Source of the DNA: Nocardia altamirensis NBRC 108246
Lineage (GTDB): Bacteria; Actinomycetota; Actinomycetes; Mycobacteriales; Mycobacteriaceae
DNA length: 64,000 bases
Reading direction: 5' to 3'
Assembly: GCF_001612685.1 (NCBI RefSeq)
Contig: NZ_BDAY01000041.1
Location: 1-64,000 of the forward strand
The stretch's first letter is position 1; every line of letters begins with the position of its first letter. The translations under genes were made by a program, and so were the position numbers. Below the pieces are notes generated by a model that worked only from the letters and a program-made list of their open reading frames with translations, was not told the DNA's origin and did no database searches. Shown piece after piece: positions 8,986 to 17,593 of the stretch.

Positions 8986-10172
8986 GCGAGTCCGCTGGCG
9001 GCGAGCGGCAACCGGACGGATTCGCTGGTGCGCCACCGATAGTCGGGCCGCTTCCGCCGCCGCATCAACTTGTAGTAGACCTGCTCGTAGCCGCGGCCGA
9101 GCGGGTCGGCGCCGAAGTTCGCCTCGACGTGGGCGCGGCACGCGGCCGGATCCATCGTCTGGACCTCGGCGATGGCGGCGGCCAATTGCCCTGGGTCGTC
9201 ACAGACCCGGCCGGTCACGCCGTCGACGATCACCTCGGGCACCGCACCGCCGCGCAACGCGACCACCGGTGTGCCACACACCATGGACTCGATCATCACC
9301 ATGCCGAACGGTTCCTCCCAGCGGATCGGGAACAGCAGACATTTCGCGCCCGCCAACAACTTCCGCTTGGCGGTCGCGTCGGCGAGCCCGAACACGTGGT
9401 CGTTTTCGGTGAGCAGTGGACGCACCTGCTCGTCGAAATATTTCAGCTCGGGCGGCTCGCTGCACTTGCCGGCCAGCACGAGCGGCATGCCCGCGGCATG
9501 CGCGGCCTCCAACGCCAGATGCGGCGCCTTGCACTCGTTGAACCGGCCGAGGAACAGCGCGTAGTCGTCCTTGTCGGCACGGAACGGCCACTCCTCGGTG
9601 CGCAGAGCATTATGCACCCGCCCTACCCAATTCAAATCGGGGGCCAGTTCCTGCTGCCGGTCGCTGATCGCCACCAGCGCGACCTCGTCGCCCAATTCCC
9701 GGTAGTACTCATAGGAATCGTCCTCGACCGGGCCGTGCACGGTGAGCACCGTCGGCAGGCCGAGGCCCTGGTACACGGGCGCGTTGAGCGGGCCGGCGAA
9801 GGTGTGCTCGTGCACCAGATCGATGCTGCCGGTCGCGGCGAGTTCCTGGATCGCGCGCCGTACCCGCAGCGCGTGCATCACCTCGGGGAACGGCTCGCCG
9901 AGCCGCTCGGGCACCGTACGATCCCACAGCGGAACGAATTTCGCCCTCGTCCCCGGTTCCCCCGCGCCGAGCAGGGTCACCTCGTGGCCTCTGGCCACCA
10001 GTGCGTCGACCAGGTCGGCGACAACAGCCTCGACACCGCCGTAAGCCTTGGGCGGCACATCGAAATACGGCGGAACGACCATCGCGATCCGGAATCGGGT
10101 ACCGACGTGGTCGATCGACAGAAGATCGGATGTGGCTTTCTGCGCCGAAGTCGGCACGGGTAACGCACTCAT
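8982..10172 (-). CDS. GT4-family (GT-B fold) glycosyltransferase
   Basis: This 396-residue GT-B enzyme has the N-terminal acceptor domain motif KAYGGVE and the C-terminal nucleotide-sugar motif EPFGMVMIE (E-x7-E) at about residue 285-295, followed by GTPVVALRGGAVPEV. A strong AGGAGG precedes ATG 10172. The gene is translationally coupled to the debranching enzyme, so the pair likely makes or remodels one glucan or glucoside. GT4 enzymes use many donors (UDP- or GDP-sugars), so the donor is not assigned. Acts in the cytosol; no signal or TM segment is visible. Confidence 0.88.
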   Translation of the reverse strand: MSALPVPTSAQKATSDLLSIDHVGTRFRIAMVVPPYFDVPPKAYGGVEAVVADLVDALVARGHEVTLLGAGEPGTRAKFVPLWDRTVPERLGEPFPEVMHALRVRRAIQELAATGSIDLVHEHTFAGPLNAPVYQGLGLPTVLTVHGPVEDDSYEYYRELGDEVALVAISDRQQELAPDLNWVGRVHNALRTEEWPFRADKDDYALFLGRFNECKAPHLALEAAHAAGMPLVLAGKCSEPPELKYFDEQVRPLLTENDHVFGLADATAKRKLLAGAKCLLFPIRWEEPFGMVMIESMVCGTPVVALRGGAVPEVIVDGVTGRVCDDPGQLAAAIAEVQTMDPAACRAHVEANFGADPLGRGYEQVYYKLMRRRKRPDYRWRTSESVRLPLAASGLA

Positions 10173-10199
10173 GACCCTCCTTTCAAGGGGCACAACCGG

Positions 10200-10298
10200 T
10201 TAGCACTCGCATCCACCCAGCACACCGAGGCGCGGGGCGCCGAACTCGAACTGGTGGCCCCCGCAGCGGAGGTGGAGCTCGGTCGCACCGCCGTCCAT
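10200..10298 (-). CDS. Possible 32-residue Cys-containing peptide
   Basis: A small open frame (ATG 10298, TAA 10200) encodes 32 residues with a regular Cys/His pattern (LRCGGHQF ... LGGCEC). It ends 28 bases before the glycosyltransferase start, in the same orientation. There is no clear ribosome-binding site and an in-frame stop lies a few codons upstream. It could be a leader peptide or chance. Listed because the spacing and the Cys/His pattern are unusual for random GC-rich DNA. Confidence 0.25.
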   Translation of the reverse strand: MDGGATELHLRCGGHQFEFGAPRLGVLGGCEC

Positions 10299-10337
10299 GG
10301 GGCTTGGTTGGCCTGGTCACGTGGGAATGTGAGCAGG

Positions 10338-10373
10338 GGGGCCGCCTGTGATGTACCTCTACGCGGCGGCCCC
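10338..10373 (-). terminator. GC-rich hairpin, probable terminator after the winged-helix gene
   Basis: A 9-bp perfect stem (GGGGCCGCC/GGCGGCCCC) encloses an 18-base loop, about 105 bases downstream of the winged-helix gene. There is no T tract, as is common in actinobacteria. The roughly 300-base region 10173-10477 otherwise contains only the small ORF above. Confidence 0.45.
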
Positions 10374-10477
10374 AAACCATGGACTCGAGTATGTAACTGA
10401 TCGATAGCCGAGATCGGCCGATGAGGGCCGCCTTTGCGGCCCTACCCGACTATGTCTACGGGGGTGGACACCCCGGT

Positions 10478-11566
10478 TCAGCCCTCGATGACGATCTTTC
10501 CGTCCTGCCCGGGGACCACGAAGGGGAGCATCCGCTCGGCCTCGGCGCGTACCTCCGCCTCGTCGGCGGCGGTGAACGGGTGCCAGGGGGTCACCCGAAT
10601 GGTGCTGTCGTCCAATGTCCACCGGCCGTGCACGAAGCCGTCCACCAGATACATCGCCACGCCCACCGACGCCTCCCTGGCGATCCGCTGACGATCCTCG
10701 TCGCTGATGATCCGGCGCCGGTCCTTGTGGCCGAGCAGCGCATTGTCGAAGGCGGGCAGGAAGCGCACTGGCACTGCGAGATTCGGGTCGGCGAGCGGAG
10801 CTTCCGGCAGATCGAACAGCACCCGGTGCTGATCATCGGTGAAAACCCTTAGGCTGCCGCGCATTTCGTCGACCACCTCGGCAAGCCGGGTGATGCCTGC
10901 CCACGCCTGCATGTCGGCGACCGTGGCGGGCCCGAACGCAGCGAGGTAGCGCAGCACCAGGGTCTCGGCCTGCGGCTCCGTCTCCATCGGCACGCCCATC
11001 CACTCTTCGGCGAGGGCGACGGTCACCGAGCGATTGCGCCACTTGCCCCAGGCGCCGGTGACCGGGCTGTGCACCATCGGCACCAGCAGCTCCGCCGATT
11101 CGGCCAGCCTGCGCGGCAGCCGGTCCGGAAAGCGCTCGGCGAGCAGGTTTCCGAGCTCGGTGCGCGACATGATCTGACCGGACAACAGTTCTCGGCCCGC
11201 GACGGTGAGCTCGTCCAGATCGACGCCATCGATCTCGTCGCGGTAGTACGGCGCCTGCAGCGCGGAATGCACGATCTGGCGGACCGTCGGGCGCAGCCAG
11301 CGGAAGTCGTCCGCGTCGGCCAGGTGCACCGTGCGGCGGATCATGGTGGAGCGCACCAGCTTTCGCTCCCGCAGCAATCTGGCCAGCTGGTCGTGCTCGA
11401 AACTCTGCAGACGAGACCACAATCCGACATAGGGCCAATTGGGTTCCTGCCCCTGTACCGCGACCAGATGCCGGACCAGTTCCAACGGTGTCATCGCGAC
11501 CCGCTGCGCCAACATCTGACGTACCAGCAGGGTTCGGTTCAGCTCACGCAGCGATAGTTCCGTCAT
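10478..11566 (-). CDS. Winged-helix DNA-binding protein, AlkZ/AlkX-like (HTH_42 family)
   Basis: This 362-residue protein belongs to the HTH_42 (formerly DUF1006) superfamily of tandem winged helices, which includes the DNA glycosylases AlkZ and AlkX. Near the N-terminus it carries VQGQ (Gln38 and Gln40), matching the catalytic Q-x-Q motif of that family, followed by the conserved PYVGLWSR. The C-terminal VDGFVHGRW also fits. It may excise alkylated or crosslinked bases, or be a non-catalytic relative. ATG 11566 is used because it begins the first helix (MTELSLREL). It stands alone, with hairpin DNA downstream. Confidence 0.75.
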   Translation of the reverse strand: MTELSLRELNRTLLVRQMLAQRVAMTPLELVRHLVAVQGQEPNWPYVGLWSRLQSFEHDQLARLLRERKLVRSTMIRRTVHLADADDFRWLRPTVRQIVHSALQAPYYRDEIDGVDLDELTVAGRELLSGQIMSRTELGNLLAERFPDRLPRRLAESAELLVPMVHSPVTGAWGKWRNRSVTVALAEEWMGVPMETEPQAETLVLRYLAAFGPATVADMQAWAGITRLAEVVDEMRGSLRVFTDDQHRVLFDLPEAPLADPNLAVPVRFLPAFDNALLGHKDRRRIISDEDRQRIAREASVGVAMYLVDGFVHGRWTLDDSTIRVTPWHPFTAADEAEVRAEAERMLPFVVPGQDGKIVIEG

Positions 11567-11624
11567 ACCTGCTATCTTCGCCGATGGCACCGACAATTCG
11601 GGCCAGTCCGGCGTTATCCGCGCA

Positions 11625-11640
11625 TACGTATACGTACAAT
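11625..11640 (+). promoter_or_regulatory. Palindrome plus -10 box for a leaderless transcript
   Basis: The 12-bp palindrome TACGTATACGTA (11625-11636) overlaps TACAAT (11635-11640). TACAAT ends seven bases before the ATG at 11647, placing the expected transcription start at the A of the start codon. The palindrome could be a repressor site. Confidence 0.5.
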
Positions 11641-11646
11641 GGTCGC

Positions 11647-11943
11647 ATGTTCGATCCCATCACCCTGGCTGTCGGAGCCGGAATCGTCGGCGCGGGCTGG
11701 GCGATCGGACGCTACGGCCACCGCGGCGCGCCGGGCCGGAAGTCGGCGGCGAGCCTCGCGCAGTGCGGCTGCGGCCACGATCTGGCCATGCACGACCCAC
11801 AGGCAGGCGAATGCCACACCGACATCCGCAGGTCGGTCGCCCCCTCGGTGTGGGAATGGGTCCGGTGCCCGTGCCGTCGGTACACCGGACCGCTGCCGGT
11901 CGAGGACTACTTCACCCGGCCGATACTGCCACCGGACAACTGA
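11647..11943 (+). CDS. Small membrane-anchored protein with Cys/His metal-binding pattern
   Basis: This 98-residue protein has an N-terminal hydrophobic glycine-rich helix (residues about 4-20) followed by a soluble region with CGCGHDLAMHD, a later GEC, and CPCRRYTGPLP. The four-cysteine/histidine spacing suggests a small zinc-binding module on the cytoplasmic face of the membrane. I recognise it only as a conserved actinobacterial type of unknown function. Start 11647 is supported by a -10-like box directly upstream and the absence of a ribosome-binding site, implying a leaderless message. Confidence 0.7.
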   Translation: MFDPITLAVGAGIVGAGWAIGRYGHRGAPGRKSAASLAQCGCGHDLAMHDPQAGECHTDIRRSVAPSVWEWVRCPCRRYTGPLPVEDYFTRPILPPDN

Positions 11944-11952
11944 CGCCGACGC

Positions 11953-12390
11953 TCAGTCACCCGGCCGCATCTGCATCGGCACGCCGATCCGGTTCCACAG
12001 GTTGACCATCGCGGTGACCGCGACGAGACCGGCCGCCGCACCCTCGTCGAAGTGCTTCTCGACATCGGCCCACACCTCGTCGCTGACGCCGTGTTCGCCG
12101 AGTTTCGTCACCGCATCGGCGTAGGCGAGGGCCGCGCGTTCTTGCTCGGTGTAGAGCGCCGACTCCCGCCAGGCATTGAGCTGATAGATGCGCTTCTCGG
12201 TCTCACCTTCCAGCCGAGCATCGGTGGTGTGCAGGTCGATGCAGTACACGCAGCCGTTCTGCTGGGAGACGCGGATCTTCACCAGCTCACGGATGACCGG
12301 ATCGAGCGGGCCGCGCCGGATGGCGGCCTCGGCCGCGAACCAGGCCTTGTAGACCTCGGGGGCAACCGTCGCGAGCTTCATTCGTGGCAC
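11953..12390 (-). CDS. Carboxymuconolactone decarboxylase family protein (AhpD-like)
   Basis: This 145-residue helical protein carries the CMD/AhpD redox motif C-x-x-C-x-x-x-H (C47, C50, H54 in CVYCIDLH), so it may act as a peroxidase or disulfide reductase. Start is GTG 12390 with AAAGGACGACAAC upstream; an internal ATG three codons later is possible. Related proteins in Nocardia are often under ECF sigma control, and an ECF41-type sigma gene occurs elsewhere in this window, but nothing links them directly. Confidence 0.85.
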   Translation of the reverse strand: MPRMKLATVAPEVYKAWFAAEAAIRRGPLDPVIRELVKIRVSQQNGCVYCIDLHTTDARLEGETEKRIYQLNAWRESALYTEQERAALAYADAVTKLGEHGVSDEVWADVEKHFDEGAAAGLVAVTAMVNLWNRIGVPMQMRPGD

Positions 12391-12467
12391 GTTGTCGTCC
12401 TTTCCTCGATGGTGTCTATCGAGAAGACGAAACTAGTGCGCGGAGTGTGACATCAAGGGGCAACCAG

Positions 12468-13997
12468 TCACGACCCCGGCAGACACCTGCCAGGATCCGG
12501 CAGATCGGCACACGGCGTGTTGCCGTGCGCGCGGAGGACGTCCTTGCCTGCCTGATCGGTCAGGAAGCGCACAAAGCTCGCGGCTAGCGAGTCACCGGGC
12601 AGCTCGCCGCTGCTGTAGGCGTACTCGACACCCCAGAACGGGTAGGTGCGATCCATCGCGGCGTCCCGGCCCGCGCCGACACCGTTGATCGTGACGGTCG
12701 GCAGGTCCGCGGCGACCGCCTCGGAGAACTCGGAATAGCCGATGGCGCCGGGGATTTCGCCGACGGCCTTCAGCATGTCGGCGGTGACCTGCACTTCACA
12801 GTGTTGCGCGGCCGAGATCACCGTCCCCTTGATCGCAGTGCAGCTCGTGTGCGTCCGCTCCGGCTGTTGCCTGTTGTCGAGTAGCCTGCGCTCGAACGTG
12901 TTTCGGCTGCCTGACCCAGGATTCCGGTTGACGAGCACCACGGGCAGGTCGGGTCCGCCCACCTCGCGCCAATTGGTGACCTGGTCGCGATACACCAGGC
13001 GAATCTGGTCGGCCGTGAGGTTCTGCACCCCGACATCCTTGTTGACGATCACCGTGAACAGCGACACCGCCAGCGGGCGATACACCAGCGTGGGATACCC
13101 GGTGCCCTTGGGCCCGTCGCTGATGGTGAGCAATCCAGGGTTGTCCTTGCCGCCCTCGGCGAGCCGATCGAGACCGCGCTCGGTGCCCTCGAAGCCGAAC
13201 GCGAAATGCGCGTCGGTACAGCGCTTCCCGTACTGCGCGGCGGCTTCCTTGATGACCGGCGCGAACGCCGAGGACCCGACCACGGTGAGCGTGCCAGAGG
13301 CACATTCCAGCGGCGTCGGCACCGGCTCGACGGCGGTGACAACCAGCTGGACGACGATCACCAGCACGAGAAAAACGAGCAGTGCCAGCATCATTCGGGG
13401 AATGCCTGTGCGACTGTGGGTTTCGAGTAGTCGGCCGCCCTTGATCCCGCCGAGCAGCACCGGCGCAGGGTAGTCACCCGCGCCTTCGGATCGCTGCAGG
13501 ATCGCCAGGATCTTGTAGTGCTCGTTGCGATCCAGCGGCACCTTGGGCAGGTCGATGACGCCGATGTGCCCATTGATGTCCTCGCGCACCGTGATTCCCG
13601 AGTCCACGTCCAGGTTGTCGGCGAGACCGGGATCGCTCAGCTCGGTCACCGCCATGCCGATCACCCGGCGCTGCGGAAAGCGCAGGTGCAGACCGATCCG
13701 ACCGGGTTCGGGCGCCTTGTAGTCACTGGTATCGATATCGGTGGCGCCGCTGTTCTCGATGCGCACCAAGACCACCGAGAGATCTTTGAGGTCCGGGCTC
13801 GCGCCGTCCAGACTCGGCCGCAACTGCGGAAGCACCCCGGGGAACACCGATTCCACCTCGCCGGTGACCGGTGTGTCCATCTGCACGCGATAGCCGAGCC
13901 GCTTGCGCCCGATGAACACGAACTCCCACAGGAACGCCGCAATCGGCACCGCGATGCCGATCACCGCGAGCACGATCTCGATTGGAAAGTCGTCCAA
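12468..13997 (-). CDS. Two-TM protein with cytosolic beta-rich domain and extracytoplasmic PstS-like domain
   Basis: This 509-residue protein has a TM helix at about 6-28, a soluble roughly 170-residue region (30-200) rich in predicted strands, a second TM helix at 202-223, and a C-terminal PstS/type-2 periplasmic-binding domain starting near 236 (GTLTVVGSSAFAPVI). The last includes NPGSGSRNTFE, the loop that binds oxyanions in PstS. The predicted topology puts the binding domain outside and the first domain inside. No ABC transporter genes are adjacent, so it is more like a tethered sensor or scavenger than a transporter subunit. Function unknown. Confidence 0.75.
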   Translation of the reverse strand: MDDFPIEIVLAVIGIAVPIAAFLWEFVFIGRKRLGYRVQMDTPVTGEVESVFPGVLPQLRPSLDGASPDLKDLSVVLVRIENSGATDIDTSDYKAPEPGRIGLHLRFPQRRVIGMAVTELSDPGLADNLDVDSGITVREDINGHIGVIDLPKVPLDRNEHYKILAILQRSEGAGDYPAPVLLGGIKGGRLLETHSRTGIPRMMLALLVFLVLVIVVQLVVTAVEPVPTPLECASGTLTVVGSSAFAPVIKEAAAQYGKRCTDAHFAFGFEGTERGLDRLAEGGKDNPGLLTISDGPKGTGYPTLVYRPLAVSLFTVIVNKDVGVQNLTADQIRLVYRDQVTNWREVGGPDLPVVLVNRNPGSGSRNTFERRLLDNRQQPERTHTSCTAIKGTVISAAQHCEVQVTADMLKAVGEIPGAIGYSEFSEAVAADLPTVTINGVGAGRDAAMDRTYPFWGVEYAYSSGELPGDSLAASFVRFLTDQAGKDVLRAHGNTPCADLPDPGRCLPGS

Positions 13998-14098
13998 CTA
14001 GTTCCCCCACACGATCTCTGTGGCAACCATTTTCAGGTGCGAACGGTCGTTGGAGTGAGATCAGTGGAACTGTTCGGCAACCGTTAACCCGACGGTCA

Positions 14099-15160
14099 TC
14101 AGGTCGCGGACGCCTCGGTCCAGGCCAGCAGATCGGCCAGCGGCCAGGTGTTGATGATCCGTTCGGCCGCAACACCATTGGCGAGCGCGCGCTCGCAGCC
14201 GTAGCCCTGCCAGTCCAGCTGGCCCGGCGCGTGCGCGTCGGTGTCGATGGAGAAATGGCAGTCCATCTCGACCGCGAGCTGGATGAGCCGCGACGGCGGA
14301 TCGCGGCGCTCGGGCCTGCTGTTGATCTCGACCGCGGTGCCGAACGTCCGGCACGCCTCGAACACCACTTCCGCGTCGAAGCTCGACTCGGGCCGGGTGC
14401 CGCGGCCGCCCTCGACCAGCCGTCCCGTGCAATGGCCGAGCACGTCCACGTTGGGGTTGGCCACGGCGTAGACCATCCGCTTGGTCATGGTCGCGCTGTC
14501 GTCGCGCAGGTGCGAATGGACGCTGGCCACCACGATATCCAGCTCGGCGAGCAGCTCCGCCTGCTGGTCGAGGGCGCCGTCGTCGAGGATGTCGACCTCG
14601 ATGCCGGTGAGGATGCGGAACGGCGCCATCCGGTCGTTGAGCTCGGCGACCACGTCCAACTGCCTGCGCAGCCGGTCGGCGGACAACCCGTTGGCCACCT
14701 TCAGCCGCGGCGAATGATCGGTCAGCGCACAGTATTCGTGGCCGAGGGCCGCGGCGACACCCATCATCTCGGCGATCGGGCTGCCGCCGTCGGACCAGTC
14801 CGAGTGGGTGTGCAGATCACCGCGCAGCTGGGCGCGCAGCGGTTTGCCCGGCGCGCCGATCGGCTTGGCCGCACCGCGCAGGTCGAGCAGAAGTTGCGGA
14901 AGCACACCGGAATACGCCTGCTCGATGACGGTCGCGGTCTTCGGCCCGATCCCGGCGATATCGCGCCAGCTGCGGGCCGCGCGATGCGCCGCGCGCTCGT
15001 CGTCCGACAGCTCGGCGACGATATCGGCGGCACGCCGGTAGGCCTTCACCCGATAGGTCTCGGCGCGCGAACGCTCCAGCCAGAAGCCGATCTCCCGCAG
15101 CACTTCCACCGGGCCTGGCACGGTGGCCCGGTCGGCTGCGGTCGCATCGTCGTCGGCCAC
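14099..15160 (-). CDS. PHP-domain phosphoesterase with PolX-like N-terminal domain
   Basis: This 353-residue protein joins an N-terminal helix-hairpin-helix region resembling the DNA polymerase X 8-kDa domain (IAGIGPKTA at 68-76) to a PHP metal-dependent phosphoesterase domain with the first metal motif LHTHSDWSDG (His117, His119). Further metal ligands are suggested by ALTDHSPR, ASVHSH and IDTDAHA. Such proteins are often annotated as PolX or histidinol-phosphatase-like, but no polymerase palm domain is visible. The start is uncertain: GTG 15160, five bases after the upstream gene's stop, is the best candidate, though it lacks a clear ribosome-binding site. Confidence 0.75.
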   Translation of the reverse strand: MADDDATAADRATVPGPVEVLREIGFWLERSRAETYRVKAYRRAADIVAELSDDERAAHRAARSWRDIAGIGPKTATVIEQAYSGVLPQLLLDLRGAAKPIGAPGKPLRAQLRGDLHTHSDWSDGGSPIAEMMGVAAALGHEYCALTDHSPRLKVANGLSADRLRRQLDVVAELNDRMAPFRILTGIEVDILDDGALDQQAELLAELDIVVASVHSHLRDDSATMTKRMVYAVANPNVDVLGHCTGRLVEGGRGTRPESSFDAEVVFEACRTFGTAVEINSRPERRDPPSRLIQLAVEMDCHFSIDTDAHAPGQLDWQGYGCERALANGVAAERIINTWPLADLLAWTEASAT

Positions 15161-15165
15161 CGCGG

Positions 15166-15747
15166 TCAGCGAATCCGGCTGTACTTCATGAAGGCGACAC
15201 CGTCCTCGAACACTCGGCTCGTGATCACCCGGAACTTGGCCGCATCGGGCAGCCGAGGACCGGTCCCGAACAGCGAACGTCCCTGGCCGAGCAGCACCGG
15301 ATACAGCTTGAGGAAGATCTGATCGATCTCGGGCAGCAACACCTGGGCGAGCTCGCCGCCACCGCACAGCCAGATGCCGAGACCCTCGGCCCGCTTGAGT
15401 TCGCGCACCTTCGCCAGCGGGTCCGCGGCGATCAGCTCGACGTCGGGGTCGGGGTTCTCCGGCAAGGTCGTCGACACCACGTACTGCTTCAGATGCGCGT
15501 ACGGACTCGACGTCCCGGTCCGCACCCCGAAGTCGTGCGTCTTGCGACCCATCAGCACCGTATCGAAGTAGCGGTTGCGCTTGTCGATGCCGAGGGACTC
15601 GCGCACCTTGGTCGGCAACGTCTCTGGGTACTGCGCAGTGATCGCCGGGCCGTGATCACCGCCGACCGGAAAGAAATCGACGGATCCGTCGTCGGTGGCG
15701 ATGAAGCCATCGATGGTCGACGCTACGTAGTACGTGAGTTTGCGCAT
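15166..15747 (-). CDS. Dihydrofolate-reductase-like (RibD C-terminal) reductase
   Basis: This 193-residue protein is of the RibD_C/DHFR-fold type: N-terminal strand YYVASTIDGFIA, then TVLMGRKTHDF and the nucleotide-binding LCGGGELAQ. This family reduces pterin- or riboflavin-like substrates with NADPH; many members are of unknown substrate. ATG 15747 has AGGAAGG upstream. It is followed after five bases by the PHP gene, so the two are probably co-transcribed. Confidence 0.85.
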   Translation of the reverse strand: MRKLTYYVASTIDGFIATDDGSVDFFPVGGDHGPAITAQYPETLPTKVRESLGIDKRNRYFDTVLMGRKTHDFGVRTGTSSPYAHLKQYVVSTTLPENPDPDVELIAADPLAKVRELKRAEGLGIWLCGGGELAQVLLPEIDQIFLKLYPVLLGQGRSLFGTGPRLPDAAKFRVITSRVFEDGVAFMKYSRIR

Positions 15748-15810
15748 GTGTCCTTCCTCCACGGCCGGCCTGAAACCCGAACCGCCTACAAGAAAGGTAA
15801 CTCGCTCCCG

Positions 15811-16671
15811 CTAACGATCGCGAGGCTTCAGTTGGCACCGCGGGCAAGAATACGAGGAACGATTCATGAACTTCTCACGCCGGATGGGAGCGCCACATCG
15901 GCGGCACGGTTCGTCCTCGCGGCCGTAGACGGCAAGCGACCGTTCGAAGTAGCCGGATTGTCCGTTGACGTTGACATACAGCGCATCGAACGAGGTGCCG
16001 CCCGCGGCGAGCGCCTCCCCCATCACCGCGCCGACATCGGCGAGCAGGCCGCGCACGGCTGGCCTGGACAGGCCGGAGGCGAGACGGGCGCCGTGCAGCT
16101 TTGCGCGCCACAGGGATTCGTCGGCGTAGATGTTGCCGATGCCGGAAACGACGCTCTGGTCGAGCAGAATCCGTTTGATCTCGGTCTGTTTGGCGCGGAC
16201 CGCGGCAACGACGGCGTCGGTGTCGAAGCGGGGATCCAGCGGGTCACGCGCGATGTGCGCGACCGGTTCCGGCACCAGGGTGCCGTCCACCTCGACCAGT
16301 GGCGCGAGCGCCCAGCCGCCGAAGGTGCGCTGGTCGACGAAGCGCAGCTGGGTGCCGTCGCCGAGGGTCGCCCGGATGTGGGCGTGCTTCTCCAGCGGCG
16401 CGTCCGCGGGCTGCACCAGCAGCTGACCGCTCATGCCGAGGTGCACGACGAGCGAGGTGTCCGGCTCGTCGAAGGTGAGCCAGAGGTACTTGCCGCGCCG
16501 CTCCGCGGACTGGACCTTCAGTCCGGTCAGTCGGGCGGCGAGATCGGCGGCGCCTTCGAGGTGACGGCGCACCGAACGCGGATGCGTGATAGCGACCGAC
16601 TCGATGACCCGGCCGACCACATGCTCGGCGACGCCACGACGGACGACCTCGACCTCGGGAAGTTCGGGCAC
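15811..16671 (-). CDS. mutM: Formamidopyrimidine-DNA glycosylase
   Basis: This 286-residue bifunctional DNA glycosylase/lyase removes 8-oxoguanine and Fapy lesions. The N-terminal PELPE (catalytic Pro2) follows the initiator, and the C-terminal zinc finger is intact (CRRCGAPI ... CPRCQ). A GTG start at 16671 lies one base after the rnc stop, so rnc and mutM are translationally coupled, as in mycobacteria. Cytosolic. It is the last gene of the sepIVA-yceD-rpmF-rnc-mutM series; a roughly 60-base gap separates it from the DHFR-like gene. Confidence 0.96.
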   Translation of the reverse strand: MPELPEVEVVRRGVAEHVVGRVIESVAITHPRSVRRHLEGAADLAARLTGLKVQSAERRGKYLWLTFDEPDTSLVVHLGMSGQLLVQPADAPLEKHAHIRATLGDGTQLRFVDQRTFGGWALAPLVEVDGTLVPEPVAHIARDPLDPRFDTDAVVAAVRAKQTEIKRILLDQSVVSGIGNIYADESLWRAKLHGARLASGLSRPAVRGLLADVGAVMGEALAAGGTSFDALYVNVNGQSGYFERSLAVYGREDEPCRRCGAPIRREKFMNRSSYSCPRCQLKPRDR

Positions 16672-16672
16672 G

Positions 16673-17383
16673 TCAGGCTTCGGCGGTCAGCGCCTGGTAG
16701 GCGGTGCCCGCAGCCTTCTGCTCGGCTTCCTTCTTGGAGCGACCGACGCCCTGCCCGTAGGCACGGCCGCCGATCACCGTGGTCGCGGTGAATTCCTTGT
16801 CGTGATCGGGGCCCGTCGAGGTGATCTCGTAGCTGGGCACGCCGAGGCCACGCTCGGCGGTGAGCTCCTGCAGGCTGGTCTTCCAGTCGAGCCCGGCGCC
16901 CATGCGTGGTCCACGCTCGAGCAGATCGGCGAACAGCCGCAGCACCACGCTGCGGGCCACGTCGATGCCGTGCTCCAGGTGCACCGCGCCGAGCAGCGAC
17001 TCCATGCCGTCGGCGAGAATGCTCGGCTTGTCCCTGCCGCCGGTGAGCTCTTCGCCCTTGCCGAGCAGCAGGTGCACGCCGAGCCCACCCTCGCCGAGCT
17101 GGCGCGCCACCTCGGCGAGCGCGTGCATGTTGACCACGCTCGCGCGCAGCTTCGCCAGCTCACCCTCGGACTTGCCGGGATGCTCGTGGTACAGCCGCTC
17201 GGTGATGCTCAGCCCGAGGACGGAGTCGCCCAGGAATTCCAGGCGCTCGTTGGTCGGCAGCCCGCCGTTCTCGTATGCGTACGACCGGTGCGTCAGAGCG
17301 AGGCGCAGCAGATCCGGCTGCACCTCGACACCGAGCGCCGCGAGCAAGCTCGCGTGTTCATCGGACGAGTCGGATTCGGTCAC
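16673..17383 (-). CDS. rnc: Ribonuclease III
   Basis: This 236-residue double-strand-specific endoribonuclease processes rRNA precursors and other structured RNA. The RNase III signature NERLEFLGDSVLG is present (around residue 45-57), with the second acidic cluster DGMESLLGAVHLEHG, and a C-terminal dsRBD with GVGRSKKEAEQKAA. GTG 17383 gives a normal-length enzyme beginning VTESDSSDEH. It lies between rpmF and mutM in the conserved leftward operon. Confidence 0.96.
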   Translation of the reverse strand: MTESDSSDEHASLLAALGVEVQPDLLRLALTHRSYAYENGGLPTNERLEFLGDSVLGLSITERLYHEHPGKSEGELAKLRASVVNMHALAEVARQLGEGGLGVHLLLGKGEELTGGRDKPSILADGMESLLGAVHLEHGIDVARSVVLRLFADLLERGPRMGAGLDWKTSLQELTAERGLGVPSYEITSTGPDHDKEFTATTVIGGRAYGQGVGRSKKEAEQKAAGTAYQALTAEA

Positions 17384-17408
17384 GTCTGTACGACAGGTTA
17401 TTGAACGG

Positions 17409-17591
17409 TCAGACAGCTGCGGTGACCTGACGGCCCTTGTAGGTGCCGCACGACGGGCATGCGATGTGCGGCAGGGTCTTCTCACCGCAGGCGCGGTTCG
17501 GGCACGTGATCAGGGTCGGCGCGGTGGCCTTCCACTGGCTGCGCCGCGACCTGGTGTTGGAACGGGACATCCGGCGCTTGGGAACGGCCAC
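17409..17591 (-). CDS. rpmF: Ribosomal protein bL32
   Basis: This 60-residue protein is bL32 of the large ribosomal subunit (MAVPKRRMSRSNTRSR). It is the zinc-binding (C+) form, with cysteines in CPNRAC and CPSC. GTG start at 17591 lies two bases after the yceD stop. The yceD-rpmF pairing is widely conserved. Confidence 0.97.
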   Translation of the reverse strand: MAVPKRRMSRSNTRSRRSQWKATAPTLITCPNRACGEKTLPHIACPSCGTYKGRQVTAAV

Positions 17592-17593
17592 GA

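Noticed and set aside
10169..10380. Longer minus-strand frames upstream of the glycosyltransferase
   Set aside because: No ribosome-binding site, low-complexity translation and overlap with a hairpin.
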